Of a DNA stretch of 10,544 nucleotides, positions 7,406 to 10,544 are shown one piece after another. The DNA is from Acidobacteriota bacterium (GTDB taxonomy: Bacteria; Acidobacteriota; Vicinamibacteria; Vicinamibacterales; UBA823): positions 8,381 through 18,924 of the forward strand of contig PBHT01000016.1 of NCBI GenBank assembly GCA_002720285.1, in the 5' to 3' direction. The notes beneath the pieces are model-generated. The model was not told where the DNA came from and searched no databases. It saw only the letters and a program-made list of their open reading frames with translations. Each line of letters starts with the position of its first letter. The stretch's first letter is position 1. The position numbers and the translations under genes are program-made.

Positions 7406-7411
7406 AAGGAG
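7406..7411 (+). promoter_or_regulatory. Ribosome binding site of rpmF
   Basis: AAGGAG ends 6 nt before ATG 7418. TTG 7412 and ATG 7415 are in frame but too close to it, so this site decides for the ATG that gives the usual L32 N-terminus MPNPKRR. Confidence 0.75.
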
Positions 7412-7417
7412 TTGATG

Positions 7418-7600
7418 ATGCCAAATCCGAAACGGAGACATTCAAAGTCGCGTACCGCCAAACGACGAACGCACGATTCGCTGTCGGTGCCTCCGATGGG
7501 AGAGTGCCCGCAGTGTCATGAGATGAAGCCGCCGCATAAGGTCTGTCCGCACTGTGGGTACTACAGAGGCCGCCCGATTCGCGAGGTCGATGAGTCGTAA
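7418..7600 (+). CDS. rpmF: 50S ribosomal protein L32
   Basis: L32 is a small protein of the large ribosomal subunit near the peptidyl transferase region. The 60-aa product has the basic N-terminus MPNPKRRHSKSRTAKRR and a zinc ribbon formed by two CxxC pairs, Cys30/Cys33 (CPQC) and Cys43/Cys46 (CPHC). It is therefore the zinc-binding (C+) form. Its Asp-Glu-Ser end is normal for the family. Start at ATG 7418 is set by the ribosome binding site and by family alignment. Upstream is yceD, its standard partner. Downstream a gap of about 220 bases precedes fabD. Confidence 0.96.
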   Translation: MPNPKRRHSKSRTAKRRTHDSLSVPPMGECPQCHEMKPPHKVCPHCGYYRGRPIREVDES

Positions 7601-7817
7601 GCGGGGACCATTTCAAGATCTGAGCGTGGAGACTCTGAGTATTTCATGTTGATCGGGGAGCAATGCCTCCCGTGACAAGATCAAACAGCGCGTAGGTTAT
7701 AAGTCGCCGAATGTGCGCATTGTGAATGTAACCGGTCCAGTAGGCGTGAAACAGCTCTCAGGTTACCGTGCTCAAGAACACCTACTCACAGAAGTAGTTG
7801 GTTGGTTGAGAAATTAG
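7590..7817 (+). other. Gap between rpmF and fabD, with an ORF broken by one in-frame TGA
   Basis: No recognisable gene lies between rpmF and fabD. One frame nevertheless spans the gap almost exactly. It starts at ATG 7590, overlapping the last 11 bases of rpmF, runs 20 codons (MSRKRGPFQDLSVETLSISC) to TGA 7650-7652, then continues open for 54 codons to TAG 7815-7817, 2 nt before fabD ATG 7820. The second part includes NVRIVNVTGPVGVKQLSGYR. I recognise no family in either half. It does not resemble PlsX or FabH, which often sit here. GTG 7713 could start a 34-residue product. It may be a decayed small gene, a sequencing error, recoding, or chance: one stop in 75 codons is not rare in random sequence. 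Confidence 0.25.
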
Positions 7818-7819
7818 AG

Positions 7820-8746
7820 ATGTTGTCGTTTATCTTTCCAGGACAGGGGTCACAGTGTGTGGGTATGGGCCGCGATCTTGTGAACGCGTATCCTGAGTGT
7901 CGCACTACTTTTGAGGAGGCCGATGAAGTGCTCGGCGAGTCACTCAGCAGGCTTTGTTTTGAAGGTCCAGAAGAACACTTAACGTTGACTGAGAATGCCC
8001 AACCGGCCATTCTGACAGTGAGTGTCGCAATGTATCGAGGATTAATTGAGCGTGGTCTGAGGCCGACGTGCGTCGCCGGGCATAGCCTAGGTGAGTACTC
8101 CGCACATGTGGCTGCAGGTACGATAGCGTTTGCAGACGCACTGGGTATCGTGAAGCGTCGGGGTAGATATATGCAGGAGGCTGTGCCTGTTGGGGCTGGT
8201 GCGATGTCTGCCATACTGGGTTTAGATGCTAGTAGCGTCAAGCAGGCGTGCGATGAGTCGGGCAACGGTGAGGTTGTCGCGCCCGCCAACTTAAATGCTC
8301 CTCGGCAAGTCGTGATTGCTGGCGACCGTGAGGCAGTACATCGTGCCGGTGAAGTGGCAAAAAGGATGGGCGCGAAACGTGTCATTTCGTTGACGGTGAG
8401 TGCGCCATTTCACTGTGCCCTGATGCAGCCTGTGGCAGATCGGCTGGCACCGGAATTACGAAGGCTGAGTGCAACTGATCCCCACATTCCGGTCGTAGCT
8501 AATGTTGATGCTGAGCCTAAACGCGACGCTCAGGCTTCGATTAATGCGCTTATTCAGCAGATCGCTTCGCCCGTGTTATGGGAGCAAGTTATTAGACGTC
8601 TTGCATCGGATGGTAGTCGCACGTATGTTGAGGTGGGGCCGGGTTCGGTGTTAACCGGGCTGATGAAGAAAATTGACCGTACTCTTCGGGCGGTTGCGGT
8701 GGATAAGTTACCCACGTTGAACCACGCTAAGGAGTTCATCGGATAG
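7820..8746 (+). CDS. fabD: Malonyl-CoA:ACP transacylase FabD
   Basis: FabD moves the malonyl group from CoA to acyl carrier protein, supplying the extender unit for type II fatty acid synthesis. The protein is 308 aa from ATG 7820, the normal length. It has FPGQGSQ (residues 6-12), the nucleophile elbow GHSLGEYSA with Ser89, Arg116 in GRYMQEA, the catalytic His198 in SAPFHCALM and EVGPGSVLTGLMKK near the C-terminus. ATG 7820 is preferred over in-frame TTG 7802 because MLSFIFPGQGSQ is the family's usual start; neither has a strong ribosome binding site. FabG follows after 50 nt. It is the first fab gene in the run, as plsX and fabH are absent from the gap before it. Confidence 0.95.
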   Translation: MLSFIFPGQGSQCVGMGRDLVNAYPECRTTFEEADEVLGESLSRLCFEGPEEHLTLTENAQPAILTVSVAMYRGLIERGLRPTCVAGHSLGEYSAHVAAGTIAFADALGIVKRRGRYMQEAVPVGAGAMSAILGLDASSVKQACDESGNGEVVAPANLNAPRQVVIAGDREAVHRAGEVAKRMGAKRVISLTVSAPFHCALMQPVADRLAPELRRLSATDPHIPVVANVDAEPKRDAQASINALIQQIASPVLWEQVIRRLASDGSRTYVEVGPGSVLTGLMKKIDRTLRAVAVDKLPTLNHAKEFIG

Positions 8747-8796
8747 TCCCAACGATTGAGGGAACGGTCTTTTTCCACAGACTGCCGGGTGATTGC

Positions 8797-9537
8797 ATGA
8801 CGAAAATAGGTGACCGTGTGACAATTGTTACGGGCGCATCGCGTGGTATTGGGCGTGCGGTCGCCGAACAACTCGCTGAGGCTGGCTGTATGGTTGTCGC
8901 TGCCGCGCGCGAGCAACATGCTGAGGAGACTGTAGCGACGATTTTAGCGTCAGGAGGCCGAGCCGAACTTGCGAGTCTCGATGTGACTGAACCTGATGCT
9001 GTTCGTAATCTGGTTAGTGATGTGGTGAAGAGGTTAGGAAGAATCGATGTTTTAGTAGCGAATGCTGGAATCGCTCGTGACCAGCTATTGCTTCGTCTAC
9101 AGCGAAAGGATTGGGACGACGTTCTGACGACGAATCTTACGGCTGTTTTCACATGTGTTCAGGCAGTCCTTCGCCCTATGATACGGCAGCGATTCGGTCG
9201 TATTATCACGATCAGTTCTGTAGTGGGACAGATGGGTAATGCGGGTCAGGCGAGTTACGCAGCGTCGAAAGCTGGTTTAATCGGCTTTACCAAAGCGGTA
9301 GCCAAAGAAGTCGCCTCTCGTGGTGTTACGGCAAACGTTGTAGCGCCTGGATTGATCGACACTGATATGACACGGGCTCTTGGTAGTAAAGGTCGGGACG
9401 ACTGGCAGTCATTGGTGCCGCTTGGCCGGATGGGCACTCCCGCCGAAGTCGCACATGCGGTAAGGTTTCTTGCATCCGACGAGGCATCGTATATTACTGG
9501 GCAGGTTGTAGGTGTTAACGGTGGAATGTACATGTAG
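8797..9537 (+). CDS. fabG: 3-oxoacyl-ACP reductase FabG
   Basis: FabG reduces 3-oxoacyl-ACP to 3-hydroxyacyl-ACP with NADPH, the first reduction of each elongation cycle. The 246-aa short-chain dehydrogenase has the Rossmann motif TGASRGIG (residues 12-19), NAG (89-91), Asn113, Ser141 in TISSVVG, the Y154-x3-K158 pair in SYAASKAG, and NVVAPGLIDTDM (180-191). The Ser-Tyr spacing equals that of the E. coli enzyme. The C-terminus ITGQVVGVNGGMYM is typical. Its position between fabD and acpP makes a true FabG role far more likely than another SDR activity. Its stop codon overlaps the acpP ribosome binding site, so the two are probably translated in step. Confidence 0.95.
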   Translation: MTKIGDRVTIVTGASRGIGRAVAEQLAEAGCMVVAAAREQHAEETVATILASGGRAELASLDVTEPDAVRNLVSDVVKRLGRIDVLVANAGIARDQLLLRLQRKDWDDVLTTNLTAVFTCVQAVLRPMIRQRFGRIITISSVVGQMGNAGQASYAASKAGLIGFTKAVAKEVASRGVTANVVAPGLIDTDMTRALGSKGRDDWQSLVPLGRMGTPAEVAHAVRFLASDEASYITGQVVGVNGGMYM

Positions 9538-9541
9538 GAGG
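9536..9541 (+). promoter_or_regulatory. Strong ribosome binding site of acpP overlapping the fabG stop
   Basis: AGGAGG begins within the fabG TAG (9535-9537) and ends 5 nt before ATG 9547. It is the fullest Shine-Dalgarno match among the fab genes here, in keeping with the high amounts of acyl carrier protein cells need. Confidence 0.75.
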
Positions 9542-9546
9542 TGTGA

Positions 9547-9789
9547 ATGGCCGTCACGGACAAAGTCAAGGGCATCATTGTGGAGCAACTCGGCGTTGAT
9601 GAGGAGGAAGTAACCCCGGATGCTTCCTTTGTCGATGATCTAGGAGCGGATTCGCTCGACACAGTCGAGCTGGTCATGGCGCTGGAAGAAGAGTTCAATA
9701 TCGAGATTCCTGATGAGGATGCGGAGAAGATCACTCGAGTGAAGGAAGCCGTTGACTATATCGAGACGCACTCCAAGGCCAAGAAGTAG
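9547..9789 (+). CDS. acpP: Acyl carrier protein
   Basis: AcpP carries growing acyl chains as thioesters on a 4'-phosphopantetheine arm in the cytoplasm. The 80-aa acidic protein has the attachment motif GADSLD with Ser36 as the modified residue, the helix II run [17 protein letters not shown] and a C-terminal helix with [12 protein letters not shown]. Length and composition are standard. It sits in the common order fabG-acpP-fabF, 9 nt after fabG and 24 nt before fabF. The motif and context make a specialised polyketide or amino-acyl carrier protein unlikely. Confidence 0.97.
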   Translation: MAVTDKVKGIIVEQLGVDEEEVTPDASFVDDLGADSLDTVELVMALEEEFNIEIPDEDAEKITRVKEAVDYIETHSKAKK

Positions 9790-9804
9790 CGCCTGTAGGC
9801 ACGC

Positions 9805-9809
9805 GGAGG
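9805..9809 (+). promoter_or_regulatory. Ribosome binding site supporting the GTG start of fabF
   Basis: GGAGG lies 4 nt before GTG 9814. The spacing is slightly short, but no other in-frame start fits the family N-terminus (KRRVVVTGVG). Confidence 0.6.
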
Positions 9810-9813
9810 CTGT

Positions 9814-10544
9814 GTGAAGAGGCGAGTTGTCGTCACCGGCGTTGGACTTGTGTCGTCGTTAGGGGTCGGCACGGAGGAGAACTGGGAGGCGCTTTGTGCT
9901 GGGCGTAGTGGTATCGGGTCTATAACCCGATTTGACGCGTCTGAGTTCTCGACACGCATTGCAGGGGAGGTCAAGAACTTCGACCCCTTGCAGTTTATCG
10001 CCAAGAAGGACGTCAAGAAGATGGACGTCTTCATTCAATACGCTATTGCAGCCGCCGAGTTTGCGGTTCGCGATGCCGGTTTAGAAGTTACGCCGGAGAT
10101 TGCTGAGCGGGTTGGAGTCTTCATCGCGTCTGGCATAGGAGGGTTCAGTGCCATCGAACGCGAGCATCGGTCGTTACTCAAGGACGGTCCGAGAAAAATT
10201 TCACCATTCTTTATTCCGTCAGTCATCATTAATCTTGCTGCTGGACAGGTTTCGATCCGTTTTGGGGCTAAGGGGCCCAATTCTGCGACGGTCACTGCCT
10301 GTTCGGCTTCTGCTCACGCGGTCGGTGACGCGTTTGAAATCATCAGTCGAGGCGCAGCTGATGTAATGATTGCGGGTGGTTCTGAGGCAGCCATCACACC
10401 ACTCGGCGTTGGTGGTTTCGCGGCGATGAGAGCTTTGTCTAAGAGGAACGACGAGCCCGAGCGTGCGAGTCGTCCGTTTGACCGTGATCGTGATGGGTTC
10501 GTTATCGGGGAGGGTGCTGGAGTCGTCATTCTTGAGGAGTACGA
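9814..10544 (+). CDS. fabF: 3-oxoacyl-ACP synthase II FabF (5' part, cut by window end)
   Basis: FabF condenses malonyl-ACP with acyl-ACP to lengthen fatty acids. The visible 243 codons, of about 410 expected, begin at GTG 9814 with KRRVVVTGVGLVSSLG and stay open to the window edge. The active-site Cys is residue 163 in TACSASAHA, the same number as in E. coli FabF. Further marks are IASGIGGFSAIE (about 107-118), PSVIINLAAG (about 136-145), GGSEAAITPLG and DRDRDGFVIGEGAGVVILEE near the edge. The two catalytic His residues lie beyond the window. A chain-length-factor or FabB-type enzyme is less likely given the intact Cys and the place after acpP. Confidence 0.95.
   Translation, partial: MKRRVVVTGVGLVSSLGVGTEENWEALCAGRSGIGSITRFDASEFSTRIAGEVKNFDPLQFIAKKDVKKMDVFIQYAIAAAEFAVRDAGLEVTPEIAERVGVFIASGIGGFSAIEREHRSLLKDGPRKISPFFIPSVIINLAAGQVSIRFGAKGPNSATVTACSASAHAVGDAFEIISRGAADVMIAGGSEAAITPLGVGGFAAMRALSKRNDEPERASRPFDRDRDGFVIGEGAGVVILEEY

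Noticed and set aside
7656..7671. GGGAG/CTCCC hairpin after rpmF, considered as a terminator or SECIS element
   Set aside because: The stem is only 5 bp and is not followed by a T run, so it is not a terminator. Its loop is about 8 nt from the TGA, closer than usual bacterial SECIS loops.
7672..7703. GTGACA and TATAAG as a fab promoter in the rpmF-fabD gap
   Set aside because: The spacer is 20 nt, too long for a normal sigma70-type promoter, and there is no extended -10.
7728..7766. Inverted repeat GTAACC/GGTTAC before fabD, considered as an operator for the fab genes
   Set aside because: The arms are 6 bp with a 27-nt loop, and I know of no matching regulator site; chance is enough to explain it.
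7786..8385. 199-codon open frame on the - strand, opposite fabD
   Set aside because: It lies antisense to a gene with full FabD motifs, its product has no recognisable domain, and it has the low-complexity Ser/Ala/Arg/Thr composition of a shadow frame.
8765..8784. Imperfect hairpin CGGTCT/AGACTG between fabD and fabG
   Set aside because: The 6-bp stem has a G-U pair and no T tract after it; not supported as a terminator or attenuator.
9255..9734. 159-codon open frame on the - strand, opposite fabG and acpP
   Set aside because: Its Ser/Thr-rich product mirrors conserved fabG and acpP codons and crosses their junction; it is a shadow.
1..10544. Mobile elements, CRISPR arrays, tRNA or rRNA genes, defence or secondary-metabolite systems
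   Set aside because: No transposase, integrase, spaced repeat array, cloverleaf or cassette was seen; nearly all of the window is explained by housekeeping genes.

Overview
The window is an ordinary, densely packed bacterial housekeeping region with every supported gene on the + strand. A TonB-type envelope protein with an N-terminal membrane anchor points to a Gram-negative cell. UbiA, UbiX and UbiE/MenG homologues indicate isoprenoid quinone synthesis. This gene order, with a TonB-like gene and miaA after the quinone genes and fab genes after rpmF, would fit an Acidobacteriota-like genome. That assignment is inferred from memory of gene order and is weak. No mobile element, CRISPR array, rRNA or tRNA was seen.

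Layout. Bases 1-75 carry the last 24 codons of an unidentified gene. Bases 125-2302 hold an overlapping trio: a UbiA-family prenyltransferase, UbiX flavin prenyltransferase and UbiE/MenG methyltransferase. These serve the prenylation, decarboxylation (by supplying prenyl-FMN to a UbiD-type partner not in the window) and methylation steps of menaquinone or ubiquinone synthesis. A candidate promoter at 2323-2331 opens the next block: a TonB-like energy transducer, miaA (tRNA A37 prenylation), deoB (phosphopentomutase, overlapping miaA by 4 nt) and a dGTPase-family HD hydrolase.

A second extended -10 at 6821-6829 precedes yceD (DUF177) and rpmF (zinc-type ribosomal protein L32). A gap of about 220 bases follows, where many bacteria carry plsX and often fabH. 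Then come fabD, fabG, acpP and the 5' part of fabF, cut by the window end. These four make malonyl-ACP, reduce 3-oxoacyl-ACP, carry the chain and elongate it. The yceD-rpmF-fab linkage is a classic ribosome/membrane-synthesis arrangement.

I found no clearly novel system. The points most worth a second look are the rpmF-fabD gap, which is spanned by a 75-codon reading frame broken by one in-frame TGA, the very short predicted leader of the TonB-like gene, its acidic rather than Pro/Lys-rich linker, and a Ser where DeoB normally has its nucleophilic Thr.
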